DNA of 64,000 nt from Mycoplasmoides fastidiosum (lineage in GTDB: Bacteria > Bacillota_I > Bacilli_A > Mycoplasmatales > Mycoplasmoidaceae), in assembly GCF_024498275.1 (NCBI RefSeq), contig NZ_CP101809.1, positions 930,001-994,000 of the forward strand, given 5' to 3'. A program made the translations under genes and the position numbers. This document shows positions 32,966 to 44,685 of the stretch, piece by piece. A model generated the notes under the pieces. That model ran no database searches, was not told the DNA's origin, and saw only the letters and a list, made by a program, of their open reading frames with translations. Within the stretch, counting starts at the first letter, position 1. Every line of letters begins with the position of its first letter.

Positions 32966-35038
32966 ATGAAAAAATTCAATTTATTCAAAAAGAATAAACT
33001 GTGATTAGCCAGCTTAGGAATTGCTACCACAAGTAGTTTGGTGCTTGCGGCTTGTGCTAACCAAACTCAAAGAACTACTAATCCACCTGCAGGAACTGCC
33101 AATTCCACTAATCCCCAAACCAATAATAATTCAGGATCTGAAACAAATAATAATACGCCAACTGCTCCTGAAGAACAAACTCCTGCAACTCCAACCCCAA
33201 CTCCAGCCCAACGACAATTAGCTAATCTGATTTTAGATGATGCTGGAGTTAAAAAAGTTTTAGAAGAAACAGTCGCAACCAATCAAAAAACTATTACTGA
33301 TCAAATTAGTCAAGTAACTGCAATCGATGGATTAAATAAAACCACTGTCCAACAATCCATTACAACTTTAGGTACAGCAGAAGATCCTGCAGCAACAACA
33401 AACACATCCACGATTTATGCTTTAATTAAGAATTTGGAAACAACTGTTGCGAATGCTCAAACAACCCTAGTACCCGCTAATGAGAAAGAAAACTTCACTC
33501 GAGCACTAACTAAAGTCAAAACTGATGCAGAAAGTTTATTAGCTAGTTTAAATCTTTTACCAGCTGCATCTGATCCTAAAAAACTAAAGGATTTAGAAGA
33601 TAAATTTACAGCTGCTTTAACTACTTTTGTATCAGCGACTACTGCGGCTGAAACACAAACTCGATTAACTGCTTTACTTGAAGCTAAAAATGCTTATCAA
33701 GCTGAAGTAAAAGTGGTAACAGCTAAATTAGTTGATGCTGAACAAAAAGCATTTGTTTTAGATAGTTCTACTGCTGCATTATCCAATTATGTTAACACTG
33801 CAGTAGCCACATTTCTAACCGCTGAATCTGGAGTCCATTCTACTACTTTAAATAACTTGGTGACTCAAGTTCGCACTGGTGTCTTAGGCACTTTAGGCTT
33901 CAGTGTTTGAACCGCGGGTAATGTGAATGTTGAAGAAGCAAAGCGGAATTTGCCAACTGGCATTGAAGAAGACACTACAACAACACAGTTGTACAGTATT
34001 ATTGTTGGATTAGCTAATCAAGAAGTGGCTTGAAAAACAATTAATAGTACTTTAAAAAGTCTAACTTATAATCAAAGCTTATTAACTAAAACTGAAAATG
34101 CTGTTAACTTAATGGCATTACACGCTGAAATTAGTGTTCCTATTGATGTTGCCCGCCTAAATGCTTATTTAGTTCATGACCAATCTAATGTGGTGAAATT
34201 GTTTCAAACCACTAATAATAATTTAATTACTGCAATTGACAATATTGTTAACAGCATAACAAATTATGAAAAATATTTAGTAGCTGGTAGTGGTGAAAAT
34301 GCTAAAGCGCAATTAGTAACTGATGCTGATGATTTAGCAATTAAATTAAGTAGCAATGCTTCAGTTACTGGTTTTCAAACTGCAGCAACTAGTTTAGTAG
34401 CTAAATTTAAAGCTTTCAAAGATGAATGAGATAAATCTAAATTAGCAGAATTACTTCGAACTGGCACAACAGAAAACCCAGTTTATCCGTTATTAAGTCA
34501 AGCAACTGCTTTGAATCAAGCCATTGGTGTCTCCAAAAATTATGGTAATGTTGTCCAAGTTGTTGGCGCAGTTGAAACTTTAGAAAATCAAATCAATGCT
34601 ATTACTAAGGCCTTGGGTACCACTGCTGAAAATACTGCTAATCAATTATTAACCAAATTAGATGAACTAATTACTGATGTAACCGGAACTCAAGCTGGTA
34701 GTTTTGGTAAAGCCTTGACTGATTTTGCAGCTGTAACTGATGCTACAAATCAAGCAGCAATTAATAAAATTGCTGCTTCACAAACCGGTTATGTTTACAC
34801 CACTTTTGTGAACGGAACTGCAGCAACAGGTTCTGCTAAAGCCCAACTTTCATTCAGTCAACTAAAAACTGAATTCGAAAAGTTACAAGCTGGTAACACC
34901 AAACAACTAACTGTAATTACTAATTTATTAAATAACCAATTACGACCTAACCAAGGTAGTCAAACTGCTGCACTAAGTCAGCATTTAGCTGAATTATTTA
35001 ATAACGGAACAGTTTTAGCCGATACTGAAACTCACTAA
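32966..35038 (+). CDS. L8: lipoprotein of the array, 690 aa
   Basis: Intact from ATG 32966 to TAA 35038. Cys30; linker NQTQRTTNPPAGTANSTN then a Thr/Pro tail (TPATPTPTPAQ). The middle (WTAGNVNVEEAKRNLPTGIE) groups it with L2 and L10. It ends NNQLRPNQGSQTAALSQHLA and ADTETH. No lesions were seen. Confidence 0.9.
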
Positions 35039-35082
35039 TTAAAACCTTGTTTTGCTACAATTTTTTAATACTCAAATTTTTA

Positions 35083-35118
35083 AAAACCAACTAAATAATT
35101 TGTTTAGTTGGTTTTTTG
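35083..35118 (+). terminator. L8 terminator
   Basis: AAACCAACTAAA and TTTAGTTGGTTT stem, followed by T6; the changed base pair relative to the common stem is compensated on the other arm. Confidence 0.88.
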
Positions 35119-35161
35119 TTGTACTTCTTACTAGTTTAATTATTGACAAAAATTTTAAAAA

Positions 35162-35292
35162 TTATCCCCATTGTTTTTAATCATTCGTTGCCAAAAAAAA
35201 AAAAAAAAAGCCCTTGGCTAAAATTGAATCTGTTCAAATCAAAAACGTTTGAACATCAAAATTATTTTTAGAAGATTAAGGATATAAACTTA
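35162..35292 (+). promoter_or_regulatory. L9 promoter cassette, poly-A = 17
   Basis: TTATCCCCA 35162-35170, 22-base spacer, A17 at 35193-35209, TAAAAT 35219-35224, leader hairpin 35232-35254 (GTTCAAA with TTTGAAC, 7 bp). Confidence 0.75.
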
Positions 35293-37371
35293 ATGAAAAA
35301 ATTCAATTTATTCAAAAAGAATAAACTCTGATTAGCCAGCTTAGGAATTGCGACCACGGGGAGTTTAGTACTTGCAGCTTGTGCGAGTCAAACCCAAGGA
35401 ACCAATAACAATACTAATCAAGAAAATACTGGTAATCAAAACGGTAACTCTGGAACTGAACAACCAGTTGAACCAGCTGCTCCTTTAACTCCTGCTGTAC
35501 CCGAAATTAAAACTGCAACGGCTCAGCAAAAAGCTTTAGCAACTGCGATTGTTGATAATCCAGGCGTGAAAAAAGTTTTAGAAGATGCTGTAACTGAATC
35601 TGTAAAAGTAATTAATGCCCAATTAACTACAATCAGTAAAATTGATAATTTAAATCAGACCATTGTTGCTGATTCTGTAACTGCTTTAGGAAAAGATAAT
35701 GATCCTGCTGCCAAAGAAGCAGCATCATCTGTAGTTGCTTTAGTCAAAACATTAAAAGCTAATGTGGCTGCTGCAGCAGAAGCAACATTTAAAGATGAAC
35801 AAAAAACCGAATTTACTGCAGCTTTAGATCAAGTAATTAAAAACGCTGCTGAATTATTAACTGCATTAAATAATTTACCAAAAGCAAGCGATGCAAAAAA
35901 ATTAGATGGTTTACAAACCAAGTTAAAAACAGCTTTAGATGAACTTGTGCAAACAACTGCTAATACTGATTTAGCTACAAAACTAAAAGCAGTTTTAGAT
36001 GCGCGTGATGCTTATCAAGCTGAAGTTAAAGTTGTTGCTGAAAGATTAGTTGCTGCAGAACAAAAAGCTTTTGTTTTAGATAGTTCCACTTCAACATTAT
36101 CTAATTATGCAAACACTAAAGTGGCGGCATTTTTAACTACTGATTCTAAACATGATGAAAATACCACGACTTTGAATCGTTTAGTAACTCGTGTGCGCAC
36201 TGGTGTGCTAGGAACTTTGGGAGCTGATTTATGAACTGTTGGTAATATTAGTGAAACTGTTGCTGCTCAAAACCGTCCAAGTGATATCGCAGCAAATTCA
36301 ACTAGTGACAAACTATACGCAATTGTAGTTGGCTTAGCTGAGCAACAATTTGCATCTAACACATTTGCAAATGAACTAAAAAGTTTAACTTACAACCAAA
36401 GTTTATTATTAAAAGCTGATGATGCAATTAATCTATTAGGCTTACATGTTGAACAAAATGTGCCAGTTGATGTGGCACGGTTGAATGCTTATTTAGTAAC
36501 TAAATCTGCTAATGTAGTCGAACTTTTACAACCAACAACTGGAGATAGTATTAAATCACTTGTAACAACTATTGATCGGACTGTTAAACAATATGCTGAT
36601 ATTTTAATCGGAAATAATAGTGAAGATTCTAAGTTGGGTAAAGAGCTTGCGGCTTTTGAAACAAGTGTTACTGATGCAAATAAAGATACACAAAAAGCTA
36701 CAATCAAAGCTCTTGTGGAACCAGCTAAAAATCTAGGCACTAAATTACAAACCTTTAAAACTGAATTAGAAAAATTACAAAAACTATTGGTTACTGTTAA
36801 CACTACTGATGAAACTAAAAACACTTACCCACTAATTGAAGCTGCTACCAAATTAAATCAAACAATTGCTGTATCTAAAAATTATGGTGATGTTTTACAA
36901 GTTGTTGGTAAAGTAGAAACTTTAGATACTAATATTGATACCATCACCAAATTAGTTCAAACAACTGGAACTAAGTCTGCATTAATGACAGCTTTAGATG
37001 CTTTAGTAGATGATGTTAAAGATGATGGCGCATTTGGTTCTAAATTAAAAGCAGTAAGTGAAGTTACTGATTTAGGTGGTAAACAAACTGAGTTAGATAA
37101 AATCACCAACAAAACTACAGGCTATGTTTATACTGATTTAGTTACTGGAAAAGCAAAAAATGGATCTACTCCAGCTAAACTTTCTTTTGCACAATTTAAA
37201 ACTGAATTAGAAAAACTACAAGCTGGTGCTAATAAATTATTAACTCCAATCACAACCTTATTAAATAATCAATTGCGACCAAGTGAAACTAGTCAAACTG
37301 CTGTGTTCAATAAACACCTAACAGATTTGTTCAATAACGGCAATGTTTTGCCTGATACTGAAAATCACTAA
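35293..37371 (+). CDS. L9: lipoprotein of the array, 692 aa, near twin of L17
   Basis: Intact from ATG 35293 to TAA 37371. Linker starts SQTQGTNNNTNQENTGNQN. Long stretches are the same or nearly so in L17, including VKKVLEDAVTESVKVINAQL, FVLDSSTSTLSNYANTKVAA and LRPSETSQTAVFNKHLTDLF. The W between ANTF and ANEL of other members is missing here (EQQFASNTFANELKSL). It ends PDTENH. Confidence 0.9.
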
Positions 37372-37490
37372 TTAAAATTTAATCACTCTTATTTCTCTCA
37401 AAATTTAATCCCTTTTTAATTTTAATTAGCTTATATAAAAAATAAAACCAACCAGAATTTTTCTGGTTGGTTTTCTTATTTTTCTAAAAA
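37372..37490 (+). terminator. L9 terminator and downstream spacer duplicated after L17
   Basis: Stem AAACCAACCAGAA with TTCTGGTTGGTTTT at 37444-37476. The whole spacer from the stop to the next nonamer is nearly identical to 58289-58408. Confidence 0.85.
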
Positions 37491-37619
37491 TTATCCCCAA
37501 GCTTTTTCTACAATTACTTCCAAAAAAAAAAAAAAAGCCCTTGGCTAAAATTGAATCTGTTCGAGCTAAAAATGTTTGAACATAAAAATTATTTTTAGAA
37601 AATTAAGGATCCTAACTTA
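37491..37619 (+). promoter_or_regulatory. L10 promoter cassette, poly-A = 15
   Basis: TTATCCCCA 37491-37499 followed by AGCTTTTT instead of TTGTTTTT, 22-base spacer, A15 at 37522-37536, TAAAAT 37546-37551, leader hairpin 37559-37581 (GTTCGAG/TTTGAAC type, imperfect). Nearly identical to the L18 cassette. Confidence 0.75.
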
Positions 37620-39713
37620 ATGAAAAAATTAAATTTATTCAAAAAGAATAAACTGTGACTAGCAAGTTTAGGTTTAACAACTACAAGTAGTTTAGTTTTA
37701 GCCGCTTGTGCGAGCCAAAAACAAACTCCCAATAATAATGCTGGCAATAATTCTGGCAATAGTAATAATCAAAATAATAACTCAGGTACTGAGACTCCAA
37801 AAGAACCAGTTGTACCATCTACTCCTGCTGTTCCTGAAGCTAAAGTAGCAACTGAGGCCCAGAAAGCGTTAGTAAATGCGGTTTTAGCAAACCCTGGTGT
37901 TCAAAAAGTTTTGCAAGTTAAAGTACAAGCAAGTCAAAAAACGATTATTGATCACATTAAAACTGTAACTTTAATTGATACTTTTAATCAAACCACAGTT
38001 GCTGAATCAATTAAAAATCTAGGTAAACCAGAAGATAGTGCAGCAGATGCAAAAACCTCAACTGTTAATGCTTTAATCAAAACATTAGAAACTAATGTTA
38101 CTAGTGCCACTGCTGAAGTTGTTCCAACTGGAGAAAAAGCCAACTTCGCTCAAGCATTAACTAAAGTTAAAACTGATGCCGCGAATTTATTAACTAGTTT
38201 AAATGATTTACCAAAAGACAACCCTAAAGTATTAGAAGACCTAGAAACTAAATTAACTACAGCTTTAACCCAATTTATTAGTGCAACTGGTACTGAAACA
38301 GCAACAAAATTAACTACTTTAATTAATGCTAAAAACGAATATGAATCTGGGGTTAAAAAAGTTGCTGAAAAATTAGTTGCTGCTGAACAAAAAGCCTTTG
38401 TATTGGATAGTGCAACTTCAGCTTTAGCTAACTATGTTAATACTAAAGTAGCCACTTTTTTAACTGTTGGTAATGATAAAGACAAACACACTGCAACACT
38501 TAATAATTTAGTCGCTCAAGTTCGTACTGGTGTTTTAGGTACTTTAGGTTTTAGTGTTTGAACTGCTGGTAATTTGAATACTAAAGAAGCAAAACGAAAT
38601 TTACCAGCCGGAATTGAAGAAAGCACTAAAACAACCCAACTATATACCATTATTGCTGGTTTAGCTGATCAAGAAGCTTCTTGAAATACAGTTACAGCTG
38701 CTTTAAAATCTTTAACCTACCATCAAAGTTTATTAACTAAAACTGAGAGTGCCATTAACTTATTAGCCCTATACATTGAACAAGCTATGCCGGTTGATAC
38801 TGCTCGATTAAATGCTTATTTAGTTCATGATAAATCTAATATTGTGAAATTATTGCAAGCAGCAACTGGAACTAATGTTATTAATATTATTAGCGATATT
38901 GCTAACAGTTTAGCCAATTATGAAAAATATTTAGTAGCTGGCACTGGTTCTGGAGCTCAAGCCAAATTAGTGCAAGATTTAGATGATTTATCTAAACAGT
39001 TGACTGAGAGCAGTCAAGCTGCTAATAAAACTGCTGTTGATGCTTTGAAAACTGCAGCTGCTGGATTAGTAACTAAATTTGCTGCATTTAGAACCGAATG
39101 AGATAAAACTAAAGTTGCTGAATTGTTATGAAATAAAAACGATAAAACAACAGTTTACCCTTTATTAGTTCAAGCAACTGGCTTAAATCAAGCAATTGGA
39201 GTTACTAAAGATTTTGGTGATGTCACTGAAGTAGTGGGTCATGTAGAAACTTTAGCAACTACTATTAACCAAATCACCACTGCATTAGATGCAATGGTCA
39301 ATAAGCAAGCTAACCCATTATTTACAAAATTAACTGCAATTGTTAATGATATTAAAGGGACTACTGATGGTACTTTTGGGAAAGTATTAACTGATTTTGT
39401 TGGCAAAACTTTTAGTACTGGTAAAACCAATGCCGATGCAATTGCAACAGCAGCTAAAGCTGGGTATGTTTACACTGATTTAGTTCAAGGTAAAGCTCGT
39501 AGTGGTACAACTGCAGCTAATTTAACTTTTGAACAATTAGATGCTGAATTAAAAAAATTACAAGCTGGTAATAATAAAGCGTTGACTACAATTCTTAACT
39601 TATTAAATAATCAACTACGACCAAATCAAGGTAGTCAAACTTTTGCCCAAACCCGTCATTTAGTTGATTTATTTAATAATGGTAATGTTTTAGCTGATTC
39701 AGAAAATCATTAA
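37620..39713 (+). CDS. L10: lipoprotein of the array, 697 aa
   Basis: Intact from ATG 37620 to TAA 39713. Linker SQKQTPNNNAGNNSGNSNNQ carries repeated GN/NN units. It is the best intact match to the L2 pseudogene (QALTKVKTDAANLLTSLNDL; LFNNGNVLADSENH), and at the two L2 nonsense sites it has AAA/CAA-type codons. It ends DSENH. Its promoter, unlike its coding region, matches L18. Confidence 0.9.
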
Positions 39714-39755
39714 TTAAAGATTTTACCTTTCTAAATTTTTTAATTTTAAATTTCC

Positions 39756-39793
39756 AAAAAACCAATCAAGCAATTTGTTTGATTGGTTTTTTC
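39756..39793 (+). terminator. L10 terminator
   Basis: AAACCAATCAAG and TTTGATTGGTTT stem, followed by T6. Confidence 0.87.
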
Positions 39794-39839
39794 TGATTTA
39801 TTGATTAGAAATTCCTTTAATTTAACTAAATCCAAAAAA

Positions 39840-39967
39840 TTATCCCCAAGCTTTTTTAACAATCACGGCCAAAAAAAAAAAAAAGCCCTTGGCTAAAATT
39901 GATTGCGTTCAGATTAAAAAGGTTTGAACATCAAAATTATTTTTAGAAAATTAAGGATCTTAACTTA
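39840..39967 (+). promoter_or_regulatory. L11 promoter cassette, poly-A = 14
   Basis: TTATCCCCA 39840-39848, 22-base spacer, A14 at 39871-39884, TAAAAT 39894-39899, leader hairpin 39907-39929, AAGGAT before ATG 39968. The promoter itself looks complete although the gene is frameshifted. Confidence 0.75.
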
Positions 39968-42053
39968 ATGAAAAAAAATTACTTTATTCAAAAAGAATAA
40001 ACTATGATTAGTTAGTTTAGGCTTAGCAACCACAAGTAGTTTAGTCTTAGCTGCTTGTGCTAGTCAAAATCAAAGCGCTAATCCAGGTACTAGAACACCT
40101 GATAACTCAACCAATCAACCAAAAGAAAATCAGCCTGACAAACCAGAAGCTCCAGTTGCACCAGAAACCCCTAAAGTTCAAGTTGCCACTGCAAACCAAA
40201 AACAATTAGCAGCAGCTGTTTTAGATGATGCAGGTGTCAAAAAAGTTCTAACTGATACTGTTCAAGCTCATCAAGCCGAAATTGTGCGCCAGATTAAAAC
40301 AGTTACGTTCATTGATTCATTAAACCAAAAAACTGTAGCTGATTCCATTAAAAATTTAGGAACTGAAAACGATCCAGCTGCTGATACCAACACATCTACT
40401 GTTTATGCGTTAGTTAAAACTTTGGAAGCAAATCTAGCTAGTGCAACTACCACTGAAGTTCCCGAAGCTGAAAAACAAGTTTTCACAGTTGCATTAAATC
40501 AAGTAAAAACCGATGCAGCTGTGTTATTAACTAGTTTAAAAGCTTTACCAGAAGAAACTGCGAATAAAGAATTAGAAAAATTAGAAACAGCATTCACAAC
40601 TGCGTTAGATGAATTTATTAAAGCTGGTACAACTGATTCTGCAACTAAATTAACTGCACTAGTTCAAGCCAAAAACACTTATCAAGCAGGGGTGAAAAAA
40701 GTGGCTGAAAATTTAGTGAATGCTGAACAAAAAGCTTTTGTACTAGATAGTTCTGCTTCTGCTTTACAAAACTACATCAATACAAAAGTTGGCACTTTTT
40801 TAACTGGTACTAATGGTAACAAGCACACCACAACTCTAAATTATTTATTACACCAAGTACGAATTGGGGTATTAGGAACTTTAGGTGGTGATCTATGAAC
40901 TGCAGGGAATGTTAGTGAAACTGAAGCGGCTCAAAACCGACCAACTGGTGTCACCCAGCAATCAACAAGCACCCAGCTTTACAGCATTATTGTGGGATTA
41001 GCTAATCAAAACGCATCATGAAAAAATATTAACCAAATTTTGAAATCATTAACTTTTAACCAAAGTTTATTGAATAAAACTGAGGACGCAACTAACTTGT
41101 TCGCATTACATGTTGATTTAACTTTACCAGTTGATGTGGCCCGTTTAAATGCTTATTTAATTAATGAACAATCTAATGTAGTGAGATTATTTGGTGCAGC
41201 ATCTGGAATTAATGTTCATCGGGTTATTGAAAACATTGCCCACAGTATTAGCAACTATGATACTTTCTTGACTGCTGCATCTGATGAAGCAAGTGCACAA
41301 CCAAAATTAGTGAAAGATTTAGATGATTTATCTAAACAATTAACTTCTGAAGCCAATAAAAAAACTAAAGTGGATGCTTTAAAAACTGCTACTGAAGCTT
41401 TAATTACTAAATTTAAAGCCTTTAAAACAGAATGAGAAAAAACCCAATTACAACCGCTGTTATGAACAGGTACAGATAACAATCGCAGTATTCCTTTATT
41501 AAATCAAGCAAACAGTTTAAACCAAGCAATTGGGGTTGCTAAAAACTATGGTGATGTCCAAAAAGTTGTTGGAACTGTAGAACTAATAGAAGATAATATT
41601 GATCAAATTACTGGCATTCTAGCTGATACTGTTGGTGGCAAAGCTAATGAACTATTAGCTAAATTAGATGCCATTATTAAAGACATCGATTCATCAGCTG
41701 CTGGTTCATTTGGCAAAGCTTTAGCTGATTTTGTGGGCGAAACTTTTACAACAGGTAGAACTGAAGCTGAAGCAATTGCTAAAAGCGGTAATCCAGGAAC
41801 TGGTTATGTATACGCTGATTTAGTAACTGGAACTGCAAGAACACAAAATTCACCAGCACGACTTTCGTTTAAACAATTGGATGCTGAACTAAAAAATTTA
41901 CAAGCTGGTAGTAATAAACAATTAACAACTATAGCTAACTTGTTAAACAACCAATTACGACCAAACCAAAGTAGTCAAACGGCTGAATTAAATAATCATT
42001 TAGCTGATTTATTTAATAATGGTGATGTTCAAGCTGATCCTGAAAATCATTAA
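39968..42053 (+). CDS. L11: lipoprotein of the array, out of frame by one A in codons 2-4 (OFF state)
   Basis: After ATG 39968 comes an A8 run (39971-39978). As written the frame ends at TAA after ten codons (MKKNYFIQKE). With seven A the reading is MKKITLFKKNKLWLVSLG, then a normal lipobox LVLAAC and an unbroken frame of about 694 codons to TAA 42053. No in-frame start lies between the ribosome site and the run that could rescue translation. All else is intact, including the linker NQSANPGTRTPDNSTNQ and the tail NNQLRPNQSSQTAELNNHLA ending DPENH. The lesion is at the site and of the kind expected from replication slippage, so the gene may be reversible. Confidence 0.88.
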
Positions 42054-42086
42054 TTAAAAATAAAACTAACTTTTTTCTCTAAAAAA

Positions 42087-42123
42087 TCAACCAATCAAAC
42101 CTTTTGTTTGATTGGTTTTTTAT
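42087..42123 (+). terminator. L11 terminator
   Basis: AACCAATCAAAC paired with GTTTGATTGGTT, followed by T5-6. Confidence 0.88.
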
Positions 42124-42167
42124 TCTTTTTTTATAGCAAATTGTTCTTATTTATCAAAATATAAGAA

Positions 42168-42298
42168 TTATCCCCATTGTTTCTATCTGTTTTTTCCTAA
42201 AAAAAAAAAAAAGCCCTTAATTAAAATCACACCTGTTTGAGTCTCAAATGGCTTAAACATTTTTAAATTATTTTTAAATAGTTAAGGATTTTTACTTA
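42168..42298 (+). promoter_or_regulatory. L12 promoter cassette, poly-A = 14
   Basis: TTATCCCCA 42168-42176, 22-base spacer, A14 at 42199-42212, then GCCCTTAAT (not GCCCTTGGC) and TAAAAT 42222-42227. Leader hairpin 42235-42258 pairs GTTTGAG with CTTAAAC (one G-U). The L13 cassette has the same variant wording. Confidence 0.75.
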
Positions 42299-44413
42299 AT
42301 GAAAAAACTGAATTTATTCAAAAAGAATAAGTTGTGATTAGCCAGTTTAGGTTTAGCAACTACAAGTAGTTTAATTTTAGCTGCTTGTGCTAACCAAAAC
42401 CAAAGTGCTAATAATCAAAATACTAAAACACCTAATAACCCAACTAATCAACCCAAAGAAGATAATCCTGTTAATCCAGATAATCCTGTTCAACCAGAAA
42501 ACCCAGTAACACCAGTTGTTCCAACAACTCCTAAAATTCCAGTTGCAACTGAAATTCAAAAACAGTTAGCAGTAACTGTTTTAGAAGATGCTGGTGTGAA
42601 AAAAGTTCTAGTTGATACTGTTAAAGCCCTTCAAGATCAAATTGTGGATCAGATTAAAATAGTTACATTCATTGATTCACTAAACCAAAAAACTGTAGCT
42701 GATTCCATTAAAAATTTAGGCAATGATACTGATCCAGCTGGTGAAGCTAACACATCAACTGTTTATGCGTTAGTCAAAACTTTAGAAACAAATTTAGATA
42801 ATGCACTCGCGACTGAAGTTCCCGAAGCTGAGAAACAAGTTTTTACAGTTGCATTAAATCAAGTGAAAACAGATGCTGCAGCCTTGCTAACTAGTTTAAA
42901 AGCCTTACCAGAAGACACTGCTAATAAAGAACTAGAAAAATTAGAAAATGAGTTTACCAAAGCTTTAGATGAATTTGTTAAAGCTGATGCAGCTGATTCT
43001 GCAGCTAAATTAACTGCCTTGGTTGAAGCCAAAAATACTTATCAAACTGGTGTGCAAAAAGTAGCTGAAAGTCTAGCAAATGCCGAACAAAAAGCTTTTG
43101 CATTAGATAGCTCTGCTTCTGCTTTACAAAATTACATTAATACAGAAGTTGGCACTTTTTTAACTGGTAATAATGGTAGTACAAATACTACAACTCTAAA
43201 TCACTTATTACACCAAGTGCGAACTGGAGTATTAGGAACTTTAGGTGGCGATCTATGGACAGCAGGAAATATTAGTGAAATTGAAGCTGCTCTAAACCGG
43301 CCAGCTGGTGTCACCGAGGAATCAAAAAGCACCCAATTGTACAGTATTATTGTGGGATTAGCTAATCAAAACGCATCATGAAAAAATATTAATCAACTTT
43401 TAAAATCATTAACTTTTAATCAAAGTTTATTAAATAAAACTGAAGATGCAACAAATTTATTAGCCTTACATGTTGATCTAACTTTACCAGTTGATATAGC
43501 GCGGTTAAATGCTTATTTAATTAATGATCAATCCAATGTGATCAGATTATTTGGCGCAATATCTGGAGTTAATGTCCATCGAGTTATTGAAAATATTGCC
43601 CACAGTATTAGCAACTATGACACTTTCTTAACTGCTGGATCTGAAGAAAATGCCCAGCCAAAATTAATTCAAGATTTAACAGCTTTGTCTAATCAATTAA
43701 CTTCTGAAACTGACAAAAAAGGTAAAGTCGATGATTTCAAAACTGCGGCTGAAACTTTAATTGTGAAATTTAAAGAATTTAAAGCAGAATGAGAAAAAAC
43801 GCAGTTGCAACCACTATTATGAACTACTGACGAAAATAACAACCGCATCATTCCTTTATTAAATCAAGCAAACAGTTTAAACCGAGCAATTGGGGTTGCT
43901 AAAAACTATGGTGATGTCCAAAAAGTTGTGGGAGTTGTAGAACTACTAGAAGATAATATTAGTCAAATTACTAATATTGTAGCAACTACTGTGGACAATA
44001 AACCGAATGAATTATTAGCTAAATTAAATGCAATCATTAATGACATTGATGCATCAACCGTTGGTTCATTTGGTAAAACATTAAATGATTTTGCTACTGA
44101 AACTTTTACTACTGGTGAATCTGAAGCTGCAGCAATTGCTAAAAGTGGCACTTCAAAAACCGGTTATGTTTACACTGATTTAGTGAACGGAACTCGTCGT
44201 GCAACCAATTCTGCTGCTCGACTTTCGTTTAAACAATTGGATGCTGAACTAAAAAATTTGCAAGCTGGTAGTAATAAACAGTTGACAACGATTACTAACT
44301 TTTTAAACAACCAATTACGCCCCAATCAAAGCAGTCAAACGGCTGAATTAAATAAACATCTAGCTGATTTATTTAATAATGGTGAAGTTCAAGCTGATCC
44401 TGAAAATCATTAA
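42299..44413 (+). CDS. L12: lipoprotein of the array, 704 aa, twin of L13
   Basis: Intact from ATG 42299 to TAA 44413. Lipobox is LILAAC. Linker has the repeats NPVNPDNPVQPENPVTP. Much of the coding sequence is base-for-base like L13, including VIRLFGAISGVNVHRVIENI and the TRRATNSAARLSFKQLDAEL region in altered form. One conserved Trp (DLWTAGN, near 43256) is TGG here rather than TGA. It ends ADPENH. Confidence 0.9.
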
Positions 44414-44482
44414 TTAAAAATTAGATTAATTTATTTATCTAAAAAATGAAAATTAACTGTTAATTTTGTTTTTCAAAAAATC

Positions 44483-44517
44483 AACCAATCAAACCTTTTG
44501 TTTGATTGGTTTTTTTG
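44483..44517 (+). terminator. L12 terminator
   Basis: AACCAATCAAAC paired with GTTTGATTGGTT, followed by T6-7. Confidence 0.88.
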
Positions 44518-44552
44518 ATAGCAAATTGCTCTTATTTATCAAAATATAAGAA

Positions 44553-44685
44553 TTATCCCCATTGTTTCTCTCTGTTTTTTGCTAAAAAAAAAAAAAAAAG
44601 CCCTTAATTAAAATCACACCTGTTTGAGTCTCAAATGGCTTAAACATTTTTAAATTATTTTTAAATAGTTAAGGATTTTTACTTA
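44553..44685 (+). promoter_or_regulatory. L13 promoter cassette, poly-A = 16
   Basis: TTATCCCCA 44553-44561, 22-base spacer, A16 at 44584-44599, GCCCTTAAT, TAAAAT 44609-44614, leader hairpin 44622-44645 identical to L12. Apart from the two-base difference in A number and a few spacer bases it copies the L12 cassette. Confidence 0.75.
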
